The translations under genes and the position numbers were made by a program. Under the pieces are notes generated by a model. The model worked only from the letters and a program-made list of their open reading frames with translations, was not told the origin of the DNA and did not search any database. From Massilia kyonggiensis (lineage in GTDB: Bacteria; Pseudomonadota; Gammaproteobacteria; Burkholderiales; Burkholderiaceae_D), in contig NZ_JANUGY010000013.1 of the NCBI RefSeq assembly GCF_024756235.1, positions 86,962 through 150,961 of the forward strand: DNA of 64,000 nucleotides. The letters run 5' to 3'. Positions 26,300 to 35,477 of this stretch are shown here, in pieces. Position 1 is the stretch's first letter; every line of letters begins with the position of its first letter.

Positions 26300-27220
26300 T
26301 TATTTCAACCGCGCCAGATGCCTCTGCACCGACAACATGGCCCCGACGAGCCCCAGCCCGGCACTGATCGCCAGCAGGGCCGCCATGCCCAGCGGCGGCA
26401 GCGGCGTCAGCTGGAATTCCGATGCATACAGGCGCGCGAACTCGGCGATGGCCGTGTTCAGCGGACGCAGCGCCAGCGTCACCGCCCCCAGCGCCACCGC
26501 ACCCGCGCACAGGCCCAGCAGGGCGCCGGTGTAGTAGAACGGGCGGTGGATGAAGTTGTCCGTCGCGCCCAGCAGTTTCGACACGGCGATTTCTTCGCGC
26601 TGCGTCAGCACCTGCAGGCGGATCGTGTTGAACACGACGGCGATCACGACGACGCCCAGCGTGATCGCGAGCAGCAGCAGTGCCAGCCGCAGCACGCCCA
26701 GCAGGGCGGCGAGACGCTTGACCCAGGCCGAGTCCACCTGCACGGCATCGACGCCCGGCAGCGCGCGCATCTGCTCGGCCAGGCCGTCCACGCGCGCGGC
26801 GTCGGCCGTGCTGGCAAAGCCTTCCAGCTTCATCACATAGCTGTCCGGCAACGGGTTGTCGCCCAGCGTCTCGATCACGTCCGTGAGGCCGCTCTTTTCC
26901 TTCAGGCTGGCCAGCGCCTGCTCGCGCGGCACGAAGCTGACTTTCGCATGGCTGCCGCGCAGGATCTGCTGCAGCTGCGGCGCGAGGGCCTGGGCCTGGT
27001 CGCGCGGGGTGTCGGCCTTGAGGAACAGGCTGATTTCCGGATCGACGGACAGTTCTTCCGATAAAGGCCGGACATTGTCGAGCAGGGTGACGCCGGCGAA
27101 GGGCAGGGCCAGCGCGACGGCGACGACGAGCACATTGAACAAGAAGCTGCCCGGCGCCTTGCGCAAGTGGGACAGCGCGGCGCCGAGGGCGAAGCGGTGC
27201 TGGCGGAACCAGATGTTCAT
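26300..27220 (-). CDS. ftsX: Cell division protein FtsX
   Basis: The 306-residue protein has the FtsX layout. A short cytoplasmic N-terminus with RQHRFALGAALSHLRKAPGS is followed by a membrane segment (about 22-45) and a periplasmic loop (about 50-165, VDPEISLFLKADT and DSAWVKRLAALL). Three further membrane segments end at ISAGLGLVGAMLS. FtsX is the membrane half of the FtsEX complex that activates septal peptidoglycan hydrolases. The ATG overlaps the stop of ftsE by 4 bp, so the pair is co-translated. The minus-strand operon continues upstream to ftsY. Confidence 0.95.
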   Translation of the reverse strand: MNIWFRQHRFALGAALSHLRKAPGSFLFNVLVVAVALALPFAGVTLLDNVRPLSEELSVDPEISLFLKADTPRDQAQALAPQLQQILRGSHAKVSFVPREQALASLKEKSGLTDVIETLGDNPLPDSYVMKLEGFASTADAARVDGLAEQMRALPGVDAVQVDSAWVKRLAALLGVLRLALLLLAITLGVVVIAVVFNTIRLQVLTQREEIAVSKLLGATDNFIHRPFYYTGALLGLCAGAVALGAVTLALRPLNTAIAEFARLYASEFQLTPLPPLGMAALLAISAGLGLVGAMLSVQRHLARLK

Positions 27221-27882
27221 GCGCCACCTCCCGTCACATGGCCGTGTTCGAGGCGGATCACGCGCGCAGCTTTGTCCAGGATCTCGTCGTCATGCGAGGA
27301 GATGACGCACGTGACGCCCACGGCGTGAAACGCGTGCAGGGCGTCGATGACCTTGTCGGCCGCGGCGCGGTCGAGGTTCGCTGTCGGTTCGTCGGCCAGG
27401 ATGATCTGCGGGCGGTTGACGATGGCACGGGCGATCGCCACGCGCTGCTGTTCGCCGCCCGACAGTTCCATCGGCAGGGCGAGCGCGCGGTCGAGCAGGC
27501 CGACCTTGTCCAGCGCCGCGCGGGCGCGCTGTTCGGCCTGCGCCTTGGGCGCGCCGGTGACGATCAGCGGCAGCATCACGTTGGCCAGCAGGTGGCGGTC
27601 GTTCAGCAGGCGCTGGTTCTGGAAGATCAGGCCGAGGTTGCGGCGCAGGAACGGGATGCCGGCCTTGCGGATGCGGCCGACGTCCTGCCCGTTCACGATC
27701 ACGCGGCCGGACGTGGGACGCTCGATGGCGGCCACCATCTTCATCAACGTGGACTTGCCGGCGCCGGACGGGCCGGCCAGATACACCAGCTCGCCCTTGG
27801 CGATGTTCAGGGAGACGTCGGACAACGCGAGCGTGTCGGCGGAATCCGAGTACTTCTTGGAGACGGACTGGAATTCGATCAT
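27217..27882 (-). CDS. ftsE: Cell division ATP-binding protein FtsE
   Basis: The 221-residue ABC ATPase has Walker A GPSGAGKSTLMK, Q-loop NLGLIFQNQRLL, signature LSGGEQQRVAIARA and Walker B ILADEPTANLD. It matches FtsE length and starts MIEFQSVSKKYSDSADTLALS. With FtsX it transmits cytoplasmic ATP hydrolysis to periplasmic amidase activators at the septum. It is 8 bp downstream of ftsY and 4-bp overlapped with ftsX, giving the classical ftsY-ftsE-ftsX order. Confidence 0.96.
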   Translation of the reverse strand: MIEFQSVSKKYSDSADTLALSDVSLNIAKGELVYLAGPSGAGKSTLMKMVAAIERPTSGRVIVNGQDVGRIRKAGIPFLRRNLGLIFQNQRLLNDRHLLANVMLPLIVTGAPKAQAEQRARAALDKVGLLDRALALPMELSGGEQQRVAIARAIVNRPQIILADEPTANLDRAAADKVIDALHAFHAVGVTCVISSHDDEILDKAARVIRLEHGHVTGGGA

Positions 27883-27890
27883 CGTGCGTG

Positions 27891-29030
27891 TTATCCCAGC
27901 AGCGCCTCGGCGAATTCGTCGGCGCTGAAGGGTTGCAGGTCCTCCAGCTTTTCACCCACGCCGATGAAGTACACCGGCACCGGACGGGTGCGCGCGATGG
28001 CGGCCAGGATGCCGCCCTTGGCCGTGCCGTCCAGCTTCGTGATCACGAGGCCGGTCAGCTGCAGCGCGTCGTCGAACGCCTTCACCTGCGCCAGCGCGTT
28101 CTGGCCCGTGTTGCCGTCGATGACGAGCAGGACTTCGTGCGGCGCGTCTTCCATGCCCTTGCCGATCACGCGCTTGATCTTCTTGAGCTCTTCCATCAGG
28201 TGCAGCTGGGTCGGCAGGCGGCCGGCGGTGTCGACCATGACGACGTCCACGCCGCGCGCCTTGCCCGACTGGACGGCGTCGAACGCGACGGCGGCCGGGT
28301 CGCCCGACTGCTGCGAGATGACGGTGACGTTATTTCTCTGGCCCCAGACCATCAGCTGCTCGCGCGCGGCGGCGCGGAACGTGTCGCCGGCGGCCAGCAG
28401 CACGGATTGTTCGTGGCGCTGCATGTGCTTGGCCAGCTTGCCGATCGTCGTCGTCTTGCCGGCGCCGTTGACGCCCGCGATCATCATCACGAGCGGCTCA
28501 TGGCGGCCCAGTTCGAGCGGCTTTTCCAGCGGACGCAGCAGGTCGACCAGCAGGCCCTTCAGCGCCACCTTGACGGCGGCCGCGTCGAGCAGCTTGTCTT
28601 CCTTCACCTTGCGGCGCAGGTTGTCCAGCAGGAATTGCGTGGCATCCATGCCGGCGTCGGACATCAGCAGCGCGGATTCGAGTTCCTCGTACAGGTCTTC
28701 GTCGATGCGCGCGCCCACGAACAGCAGCGACAGATTGCTCGACGTCTTGGCCAGGCCGGCCTTCAGGCGCGACATCCAGGAGCGCTTGGCTTCCGCTTCG
28801 CTGACGGGACGTTCCGCCGTTTCGGGGAACAGCTGGCCTTCGTAGGCTGTCGAAGCGCCCGGAACAACTTCCTCGGGCGCGGCCGGTGCTTCATCGCCGC
28901 CGCCGAACAGGCGGCGCAGGAAACCCGGCTGCTCGGCTTGCGCTTCAACCTCCGGGGCCGCAGGTACTGCGGGTTCGGCCGCAGCCGGCGTCTCGGCTTC
29001 AGGTTTTTTCTTTTTGAAGAAACTAAACAT
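27891..29030 (-). CDS. ftsY: Signal recognition particle receptor FtsY
   Basis: The 379-residue protein has an acidic, lysine-led N-terminal A domain (MFSFFKKKKPEAETPAAAEP, about 1-75), a helical N domain (about 80-165) and a GTPase G domain. The latter has the P-loop GVNGAGKTTTIGK, the DTAGRLPTQLHLMEEL element and TKLDGTAKGG. FtsY docks SRP-ribosome complexes at the membrane for co-translational insertion. It is the first gene of the minus-strand ftsY-ftsE-ftsX unit. The start is the ATG directly before the FSFFKKKKPE segment, as in related bacteria. Confidence 0.97.
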   Translation of the reverse strand: MFSFFKKKKPEAETPAAAEPAVPAAPEVEAQAEQPGFLRRLFGGGDEAPAAPEEVVPGASTAYEGQLFPETAERPVSEAEAKRSWMSRLKAGLAKTSSNLSLLFVGARIDEDLYEELESALLMSDAGMDATQFLLDNLRRKVKEDKLLDAAAVKVALKGLLVDLLRPLEKPLELGRHEPLVMMIAGVNGAGKTTTIGKLAKHMQRHEQSVLLAAGDTFRAAAREQLMVWGQRNNVTVISQQSGDPAAVAFDAVQSGKARGVDVVMVDTAGRLPTQLHLMEELKKIKRVIGKGMEDAPHEVLLVIDGNTGQNALAQVKAFDDALQLTGLVITKLDGTAKGGILAAIARTRPVPVYFIGVGEKLEDLQPFSADEFAEALLG

Positions 29031-29236
29031 TGTGTATTCGGGAGGGCGGCAGAATGCCGGATAGGGTCGCGCGTATTCTACCAGAGCGGACCTCGTTCTC
29101 CGGTGCGTGTCAACTCTGCCATATTGTGGCTAGAATACAGCTCAACAATAGCAATCCGATCATCGTGCTGGAATTTGGTACGTAACGGGTGTAGATTGTG
29201 AACATCGAGAAGAAGACGCGTCACCGAGGGACGATC

Positions 29237-29443
29237 GTGAACGTATCCAGGTTTTTCAAGAGGCTCATCGGCGGCGATCACGTGGTGGGCAGTTCGGCGG
29301 CATCGCTGCGCAATGTGATCGTCTGGCTCTTCATCGCCCTCGTCGCCCTGTTCCTGACCCATCCTTCCAGTCCCGCCAGCGCCTTCGACGCGCCCGTACC
29401 GTGGCCGGCCGAACTGGGACTCGACGGCAACCTCGGCATGTAA
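29237..29443 (+). CDS. Possible small membrane protein
   Basis: A 68-residue reading frame from a GTG preceded by GAGGG at a 6-bp distance encodes a basic N-terminus (NVSRFFKRLIGG), one hydrophobic segment (about residues 25-42, NVIVWLFIALVALFLTH) and a short tail ending DLGLDGNLGM-like sequence. An in-frame GTG at 29198 would add 13 residues. It is divergent from ftsY and 55 bp upstream of the YjjG-like gene. I do not recognise it. The single-spanning, positive-inside layout and clean ribosome site are the only support. Confidence 0.4.
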   Translation: MNVSRFFKRLIGGDHVVGSSAASLRNVIVWLFIALVALFLTHPSSPASAFDAPVPWPAELGLDGNLGM

Positions 29444-29498
29444 TCTGCACTGCTGGTATCCTGTTATTTCCGAAGGACACCTTTGCGGTTGCAGCGCC

Positions 29499-30200
29499 AT
29501 GAAACACCGACTTTTTTTGTTCGACCTCGACGACACCCTGCTCGATTTCAAAGCTTCCGAACAATTGTCGTTCGACCGCACGATGCGCGCGTTGGGCCTG
29601 GCCGCGCTTCCCGACGGGCTGTTCGCCCGCTACCAGGCCATCAACATCGCACTCTGGAAAAGCTTCGAGAAGGGCGCCGTGTCGAAGGATTTCCTGAAGG
29701 TGGAACGCTTCCGCAAGACGTTCGCCGACAACGGCCTCGACCTCGACCCGGAAGCGGCCAGCCGCCTGTACCTCGAATCGCTGTCGGACACCGTCGTCCT
29801 CATCGACGGCGCACGCGAGCTGTGTGAAACGCTGGCCGGCATCGGCGAAGTAGGCATCATCACGAACGGCGTCGAGCAGATCCAGCACCGCCGCATCGTC
29901 AGTGCCGGTCTGCGCGACCACGTGTCGTTCGTGGCCACGTCGGAAGCGTGCGGCCACGCGAAGCCGGACAGCCGCTTCTTCGAGTACACCGTCAGGATGG
30001 CGCGCGCGTTCACGCATGCGGAAACGGTCATCGTCGGCGACCGCCTCGATGCCGACATCCTCGGCGCCAACCGCTTCGGCATCGAAAGCTGCTGGTTCAA
30101 TCCCGGCGGCCTCGCCAACGACAGCGAAGCGTTGCCCACCTTCGAGGTGGCGCGCCTGCATGACGTCGTACCGGCCCTGCGCGGCCTTGCTATTGCCTGA
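29499..30200 (+). CDS. yjjG: YjjG-like HAD-family nucleotidase
   Basis: The 233-residue protein has all four HAD motifs: DLDDTLLDF at the N-terminus (nucleophile and acid aspartates), the ITNGVEQIQ serine/threonine motif II, the lysine in CGHAKPDSRFF and the acidic motif IV in VIVGDRLDADILGA. The IQHRRI element and overall length fit YjjG, a 5'-nucleotidase that removes non-canonical deoxynucleotides. Close HAD relatives act on other phosphates, so the exact substrate is inferred. It stands alone after the ftsY divergent promoter. Confidence 0.85.
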   Translation: MKHRLFLFDLDDTLLDFKASEQLSFDRTMRALGLAALPDGLFARYQAINIALWKSFEKGAVSKDFLKVERFRKTFADNGLDLDPEAASRLYLESLSDTVVLIDGARELCETLAGIGEVGIITNGVEQIQHRRIVSAGLRDHVSFVATSEACGHAKPDSRFFEYTVRMARAFTHAETVIVGDRLDADILGANRFGIESCWFNPGGLANDSEALPTFEVARLHDVVPALRGLAIA

Positions 30201-30304
30201 GGAACAGACCGCAAAATATAGCGGGCGCACGCATGAACCTTCCTGGCGAGCACGGCATTAACCCGTGTTTGTCAACGGCCGTTGGGCCACAAGGGAGGGA
30301 GAAA

Positions 30305-31705
30305 ATGGAAACACGCAGGTTGATCATCGGCGCCGCGCTCGCGGCCGCCATTCAGGGCCAGGCGCTGGCCCAGCAGGTGCCGTTGGCGGACCCGATCCCG
30401 GGTCCGATTCCCGCCAGTCCGGTCCAGGTGGGGCTGGAGACGGTCATGACGGGGCTGATGTCCCCCGTCGCCGGCGCCGTCGCGCCCGGTGACCGCACCC
30501 ATTTGTATGTGGCCGACCAGGCGGGCCAGGTGTGGCGTGTTCCCGTTGCAAACCGCGAGGACGGCGACGACGACAATCCCGCCAACCGGCAGCCGGAACT
30601 GTTTCTCGACGTGAGCAGCCTGCTCGTACCGCTGGGATTGGGACCAGGAAAATACGACGAGCGCGGCCTGCTGGGCATCGCATTCCACCCGCAGTTCAAG
30701 TTCAACGGCCTGTTCTACACGTTCACGTCGCAACCGGTGAAGGGTGCGGCCGATTTCAGCACGATGCCGGCCGGCGTGGCACCGAATTGCCAGAGCGTGG
30801 TGACGGAGTGGCGCGTGCAGCGTCCGGGCAAGCGCAACAGTCCAGTGGACCTGTCCAGTGCACGTGAATTACTGCGTATCGACAAGCCCCAGTTCAACCA
30901 TAACGGCGGCGCGCTCGCGTTCGGTCCCGACCAGATGCTGTACGTCGCGCTCGGCGACGGCGGCGGCGCCGATGACGAAGGCGTCGGCCACGCCCCCGAA
31001 GGCAATGCGCAAAGCCTGGCGGAAGGCAATGTGCTCGGCAAGATCCTGCGTATCGATCCGCTGGGTCGCAACGCGGCCAACGGCAAATATGGTATCCCGC
31101 CCGACAATCCGTTCGTGAACAAGCCCGGCGCCGACGAGATCTTCGCCTACGGCTTCCGCAATCCGTTCCGGATGGCGTTCGATGACGCTGGTCGTTTGAT
31201 CGCGGGGGAGGTCGGCCAGAACGCCATCGAGGAAGTCGACGTGGTGACGGCCGGCGCCAACTACGGCTGGCGCGTCAAGGAGGGCACGTTCCTGTTCGAT
31301 ACCGCGGGTCCGACTGCGCCGGGCTTCGTCTACGCCGACAGTCCGGGCCTGCCGGCCGGCCTCATGGACCCGGTCGCCCAGTACGACCACACGGACGCTG
31401 CCGGCCAGCCGGCCGCGCGCACGGCCGTCATCGGCGGGTTCGTATACCGCGGCCATCAACTGCGCCAGCTGCGCGGCCAGTACGTGTTCGGCGATTATTC
31501 AGGAAGCGGGGGCGGCCACCTGTTCGTCCTAGGCCGCAACAACCAGGTGCAGAACCTGGCCGTTGCGGGCCGCGATCCGCTCGGCCTGGCGGTGCTCGGC
31601 TTTGCCCGCGACGACCGCGACGAACTGTACCTGCTCGCGAGCAGCACCGGCACCTTGCTCGGCAAGACCGGTGTCGTCATGAAGCTCGTGCGCGCGCCGC
31701 GCTGA
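30305..31705 (+). CDS. PQQ-dependent sugar dehydrogenase family protein
   Basis: The 466-residue protein has a signal peptide (residues 1-22, ending ALAQ) and a glucose/sorbosone dehydrogenase beta-propeller. It includes DERGLLGIAFHPQFKFNG, FNHNGGALAFGPDQMLYVALGDGG, the ILRIDPLGRNAANG repeat, and GFRNPFRMAFD and GANYGWRVKEG. In relatives the propeller binds PQQ and calcium and oxidises aldoses in the periplasm. Quinone binding here is inferred. The ATG follows an excellent GGGAGGGAG ribosome site. There is no cytochrome or PQQ gene close by. It converges on the ThDP enzyme 7 bp away. Confidence 0.88.
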   Translation: METRRLIIGAALAAAIQGQALAQQVPLADPIPGPIPASPVQVGLETVMTGLMSPVAGAVAPGDRTHLYVADQAGQVWRVPVANREDGDDDNPANRQPELFLDVSSLLVPLGLGPGKYDERGLLGIAFHPQFKFNGLFYTFTSQPVKGAADFSTMPAGVAPNCQSVVTEWRVQRPGKRNSPVDLSSARELLRIDKPQFNHNGGALAFGPDQMLYVALGDGGGADDEGVGHAPEGNAQSLAEGNVLGKILRIDPLGRNAANGKYGIPPDNPFVNKPGADEIFAYGFRNPFRMAFDDAGRLIAGEVGQNAIEEVDVVTAGANYGWRVKEGTFLFDTAGPTAPGFVYADSPGLPAGLMDPVAQYDHTDAAGQPAARTAVIGGFVYRGHQLRQLRGQYVFGDYSGSGGGHLFVLGRNNQVQNLAVAGRDPLGLAVLGFARDDRDELYLLASSTGTLLGKTGVVMKLVRAPR

Positions 31706-31712
31706 GGCTGCG

Positions 31713-33413
31713 TCAACCCGCCTTGGCCGCCTGCGCGTTGCGGCGGATTGTGTCCAGGGTGGCGCCCGGCGTGATCAGGTTGCCGTCGTAGCGCAGCTCG
31801 ATCAGCGCCGGCAGCTTGTGCGTGCGCGTGAACTCGACGGCACGCGCGAGCGCCGGGCCGAAGTCGGCCGTCGTCTCGACCGCCTCGCCATGGCCGCCGT
31901 ACGCCTTCGCCAGCGCGGCGAAATCCGGATTGTGCAGCTGCGTGCCCGACACGCGGCCCGGATATTCGCGTTCCTGGTGCATGCGGATCGTGCCGAACAT
32001 GCCGTTGTTGAAGACGAGGAAGATGACGCCGGCGCCGTATTGCACCGCGGTCGCCAGTTCCTGGCCCGTCATCATGAATTCGCCGTCGCCGGCGAACGTC
32101 ACGACGGTGCGCTCCGGCCGCACGATCTTGGCCGCGACGCCGGCCGGTACGGCGTAACCCATCGCGCCGCTCGTCGGCGCCAGCTGCGTGCGCATGGCGC
32201 CGTAGCGCCAGAAGCGGTGCGCCCACGTCGCGTAATTGCCGGCGCCGTTCGTGATGATCGTGTCGCGCGGGAGGGCCGCCTGCAGGTCCTGCACCATCTG
32301 CCACAGGTCCAGCGGCGCCGTGCCGTCCTTGAAGATGGCGGGGCGTTCCTGCCAGGCGCGCAGCTCGGCCTTCGCTTCCTCGACCGTGTGGCGCCACGCG
32401 GACGCATCGACCGGTTCCATCGCCGCCAGCATCGACGCCGCCTGCGGCGCGCCGCTCGCGATCATCAACTCGGCCTGATACACGCTGCCCAGTTCTTCCG
32501 GGTCGGGATGGATGTGCACGAGTCGCTGGCGCGGTACGGGCGATTGCAGCAGCGAGTAGCCGCTCGTCGTCATCTCGCCCAGGCGCGGGCCGAACGCGAT
32601 CAGCACGTCGGCCTCTTTTACACGCGCGGCCAGCTTCGGATTGATGCCGATGCCCACGTCGCCCACGTAGTGCGGATGCTCGTTGTCCAGCAGGTCCTGG
32701 AAGCGGAACGCGCAGGCGACGGGCAGGGCGTTCGCTTCGGCGAAGCGTTGCACGTCGGCGCAGGCCTGGTCCGTCCACGTGCCGCCGCCCAGCAGCAGCA
32801 GCGGTTTCTTCGCACCCGCCAGCATCGTGCGCAGCTGGTCGATCTGCGCGCTTGACGGCGCGCCCTGCGTCGGTTGGTAACGGCGCGTGTCCGCCACTTC
32901 CGCGCGGGCCACGAGCATGTCTTCCGGCAGCGCGAGGACGACGGGGCCCGGACGGCCGCTCGTCGCCACCTGGAACGCGCGCGCCATGTATTCGGGGATG
33001 CGCTCGGCGCGGTCGATCTGCGCGACCCACTTCGCCATCTGGCCGTACATGCGGCGGTAGTCGATTTCCTGGAACGCTTCGCGGTCCATGAAGTCGGTGC
33101 CGACCTGGCCGATGAACAGGATCATCGGCGTGGAATCCTGGTACGCGGTGTGCACGCCGATGGAGGCGTTGGTCGCGCCGGGTCCGCGCGTGACGAAGCA
33201 GATGCCGGGCTTGCCCGTCAGCTTGCCGTAGGCCTCGGCCATGAACGCCGCGCCGCCTTCCTGGCGGTTGATGACGAAGCGGATGTTCGAATCGTGCAGC
33301 GCGTCGAGCACGTCGAGATAGCTTTCGCCGGGCACGCCGAAGGCGGTGTCCACGCCGTGGACCTGGAGCGCATCGACCAGGATCTGGCCGCCGCTGCGGG
33401 AGGGGTGCGTCAT
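31713..33413 (-). CDS. Thiamine diphosphate-dependent acetolactate synthase-like enzyme
   Basis: The 566-residue protein has the three-domain layout of the ALS/POX family. The N-terminal Pyr domain carries the catalytic glutamate in INRQEGGAAFMAEAYG and the FVTRGPGATNASIGVHTAYQ loop. A central domain follows, then a C-terminal PP domain with the ThDP motif GDGEFMMTGQELATAVQYG ending in FNNGMFG. It lacks the small-subunit partner and the FAD-binding details cannot be confirmed, so it may be an acetolactate synthase-like, oxalyl-CoA-like or other decarboxylase. The start used is the ATG that begins at MTHPSRSGGQILVDAL; upstream codons are not family-like. Confidence 0.85.
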   Translation of the reverse strand: MTHPSRSGGQILVDALQVHGVDTAFGVPGESYLDVLDALHDSNIRFVINRQEGGAAFMAEAYGKLTGKPGICFVTRGPGATNASIGVHTAYQDSTPMILFIGQVGTDFMDREAFQEIDYRRMYGQMAKWVAQIDRAERIPEYMARAFQVATSGRPGPVVLALPEDMLVARAEVADTRRYQPTQGAPSSAQIDQLRTMLAGAKKPLLLLGGGTWTDQACADVQRFAEANALPVACAFRFQDLLDNEHPHYVGDVGIGINPKLAARVKEADVLIAFGPRLGEMTTSGYSLLQSPVPRQRLVHIHPDPEELGSVYQAELMIASGAPQAASMLAAMEPVDASAWRHTVEEAKAELRAWQERPAIFKDGTAPLDLWQMVQDLQAALPRDTIITNGAGNYATWAHRFWRYGAMRTQLAPTSGAMGYAVPAGVAAKIVRPERTVVTFAGDGEFMMTGQELATAVQYGAGVIFLVFNNGMFGTIRMHQEREYPGRVSGTQLHNPDFAALAKAYGGHGEAVETTADFGPALARAVEFTRTHKLPALIELRYDGNLITPGATLDTIRRNAQAAKAG

Positions 33414-33522
33414 GGTGAGGTCATCCTTATCAAGATGGAATCCGGGCATTCTATGCAACTCGCCCTGAGCTGGCTTTTCAAATAGCGACACGACCTTTCA
33501 CAAAAGGCAGCGGAGGATCATG

Positions 33523-33528
33523 TAGAAT
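33523..33528 (+). promoter_or_regulatory. Probable -10 element of rnpB
   Basis: TAGAAT lies 10 bp upstream of the expected 5' end of RNase P RNA. No convincing -35 box at normal spacing is visible, so only the -10 is marked. Confidence 0.45.
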
Positions 33529-33537
33529 GGCGGCCGT

Positions 33538-33877
33538 GAAGCAGGCCAGACAGCCGCTGGTCCATGCCGCAAGGTCGTGGGCGGGAGGAAGGTCCGGACT
33601 CCACAGAGCGGGGTGACGGTTAACGGCCGTCCGCCGAAAGCCCGGCGCAAGCCGGGTATAAGGCGAGGAATAGGGCCACAGAGACGAGCGTATTAAGTTA
33701 CGGTGAAACGCGGTAACCTCCACCTGGAGCAATTCCAAATAGGCACGCGTTGAGGTTGCTCGCGGAGCGTGCGGGTAGGAAGCTTGAGCGCCGGAGTAAT
33801 TCGGCGCCTAGAGGAATGGCTGTCATAGCGTCCGCAAGGACGTTACACAGAATCCGGCCTATCGGCCTGCTTTACAC
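33538..33877 (+). ncRNA. rnpB: RNase P RNA (class A)
   Basis: The segment begins GAAGCAGGCCAGACAGCCGC, as rnpB RNAs do. It carries the conserved core GGAGGAAGGTCCGGACTCCA near 33580-33600 and the downstream partner ACAGAATCCGGCCTATCGG at 33847-33865, with AGGGGAATAGGGCCACAGA-type P-domain sequence between (AGGCGAGGAATAGGGCCACA). The length of about 340 nt is normal. It is the catalytic RNA that matures tRNA 5' ends. Reading frames across it on both strands are incidental. Ends are set by similarity and are accurate to a few bases. Confidence 0.92.
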
Positions 33878-33903
33878 ATTATTCGACGGCCCTGGAGACA
33901 ACG

Positions 33904-35397
33904 ATGCGCTACATCCTTGCCCTCGACCAGGGCACCACCAGTTCGCGCGCCATCCTGTTCGACCGCCAGGGCCAGGTCGTGCGCATCGCCCAGCAGGAAT
34001 ATCCCCAGCATTTTCCGCAGCCCGGCTGGGTCGAGCACGACCCGCTCGACATCTGGAACAGCCAGCTCGCGTGCGCGCGCCGCGTGCTCGCCGACAGCGG
34101 CATCGATGCCGGCGACGTGGCCGCCATCGGCATCACGAACCAGAGAGAGACGACGGTCGTGTGGGATCGCCGCACGGGCGAACCGCTGTGTCACGCCATC
34201 GTGTGGCAGGACCGGCGCACGGCCGAACTCTGCGACGACCTGCGCGCGGCGGGCAAGGCCCCGCTCATCCAGCGCAAGACGGGTCTCGAACTGGATGCCT
34301 ATTTTTCCGCGACCAAGCTGCAATGGCTGCTTACGCACGTGCCGGGCGCACGCGCGCGCGCGGAGCGGGGAGAACTCGCGTTCGGCACCGTCGACAGCTG
34401 GCTTACGTACAAGTTGACGGGGCGCCACGTCACGGACGCGAGCAACGCGGCACGCACGATGCTCTTCAATATCAACAGCCTGCGCTGGGATACCGAGCTG
34501 CTGTCCCTGTTCGGCGTGCCGGCCTCCATGCTGCCGGAAGTGGTGCCCAGTTCCGGCATCGTCGCCGAGGCCGACGCGGCCTGGTTCGGCCGCGCGATCC
34601 CGATCGCGGGTATCGCGGGCGACCAGCAGGCGGCCACGTTCGGCCAGGCCTGCCACCGGCGCGGCATGGTCAAGAACACCTATGGCACCGGCTGCTTCAT
34701 GCTGATGCACGCGGGCGACACGCCGCCGCAGTCGTACAACCGCCTGCTGGCCACCGTCGGCTGGACCGTCGGCAACCACACGGATTACCTGCTCGAAGGC
34801 AGCGTGTTCATGGGCGGCGCCACCGTGCAATGGCTGCGCGACGGCCTCGGCATCATCAAGCAGTCGGCCGACGTCGAGGCGCTGGCGCTGTCGGTGCCGG
34901 ACAGCGGCGGCGTGATGCTCGTGCCGGCCTTCGTGGGCCTCGGCGCGCCGCACTGGGACGCGTATGCGCGCGGCACCATCGTCGGCATGACGCGCGGGAC
35001 GACCGCCGCGCACATCGCCCGCGCCGCCGTCGAAGCGATCGCCTACCAGAGCGCGGAACTGCTGGCCGCCATGCAGAAGGACGCCGACTGCGTCGTGCAC
35101 GAAGTGCGCGCGGACGGCGGCGCGGCGCGCAACGACCTGCTGATGCAGTTCCAGGCCGACCTGCTGGGCGTGCCCGTCGTGCGGCCGCAGGTGACGGAGA
35201 CGACGGCCCTCGGCGCCGCCTATCTCGCCGGTCTCGCCGTCGGCTTCTGGTCGTCGCGCGACGAGATCGCGGCGCAGTGGAAGAGCGAGCGCCGGTTCGA
35301 GCCGCAGCTGCCGGCCGCGCGGCGCGACGAGATGATGGCGCGCTGGTCGCGCGCGGTCGCGCATGCGCGTGCGTGGGCGGCGCCCGACCACCCTTGA
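33904..35397 (+). CDS. glpK: Glycerol kinase
   Basis: The 497-residue protein is full length for GlpK. It starts YILALDQGTTSSRAILFDRQ, contains the substrate region ITNQRETTVVWDR, the ATP-binding GIAGDQQAATFGQ and the second FGGY signature near GGAARNDLLMQFQADLLG. It phosphorylates glycerol to glycerol-3-phosphate in the cytoplasm. There is no glpF, glpD or regulator next to it. The gene begins 26 bp after the rnpB end, so the two may share transcription. Confidence 0.97.
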   Translation: MRYILALDQGTTSSRAILFDRQGQVVRIAQQEYPQHFPQPGWVEHDPLDIWNSQLACARRVLADSGIDAGDVAAIGITNQRETTVVWDRRTGEPLCHAIVWQDRRTAELCDDLRAAGKAPLIQRKTGLELDAYFSATKLQWLLTHVPGARARAERGELAFGTVDSWLTYKLTGRHVTDASNAARTMLFNINSLRWDTELLSLFGVPASMLPEVVPSSGIVAEADAAWFGRAIPIAGIAGDQQAATFGQACHRRGMVKNTYGTGCFMLMHAGDTPPQSYNRLLATVGWTVGNHTDYLLEGSVFMGGATVQWLRDGLGIIKQSADVEALALSVPDSGGVMLVPAFVGLGAPHWDAYARGTIVGMTRGTTAAHIARAAVEAIAYQSAELLAAMQKDADCVVHEVRADGGAARNDLLMQFQADLLGVPVVRPQVTETTALGAAYLAGLAVGFWSSRDEIAAQWKSERRFEPQLPAARRDEMMARWSRAVAHARAWAAPDHP

Positions 35398-35477
35398 GCC
35401 TCGCGTGCGGCCGCGCCGGCGCGGATCGGGCACAATCGATGCAATATTGTCATCGATCCGTTCCGGCCGGAGGCGTC

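Noticed and set aside
33538..33877. Open reading frames across the rnpB region
   Set aside because: The segment matches conserved RNase P RNA in sequence and length; the frames are incidental and not protein-like.
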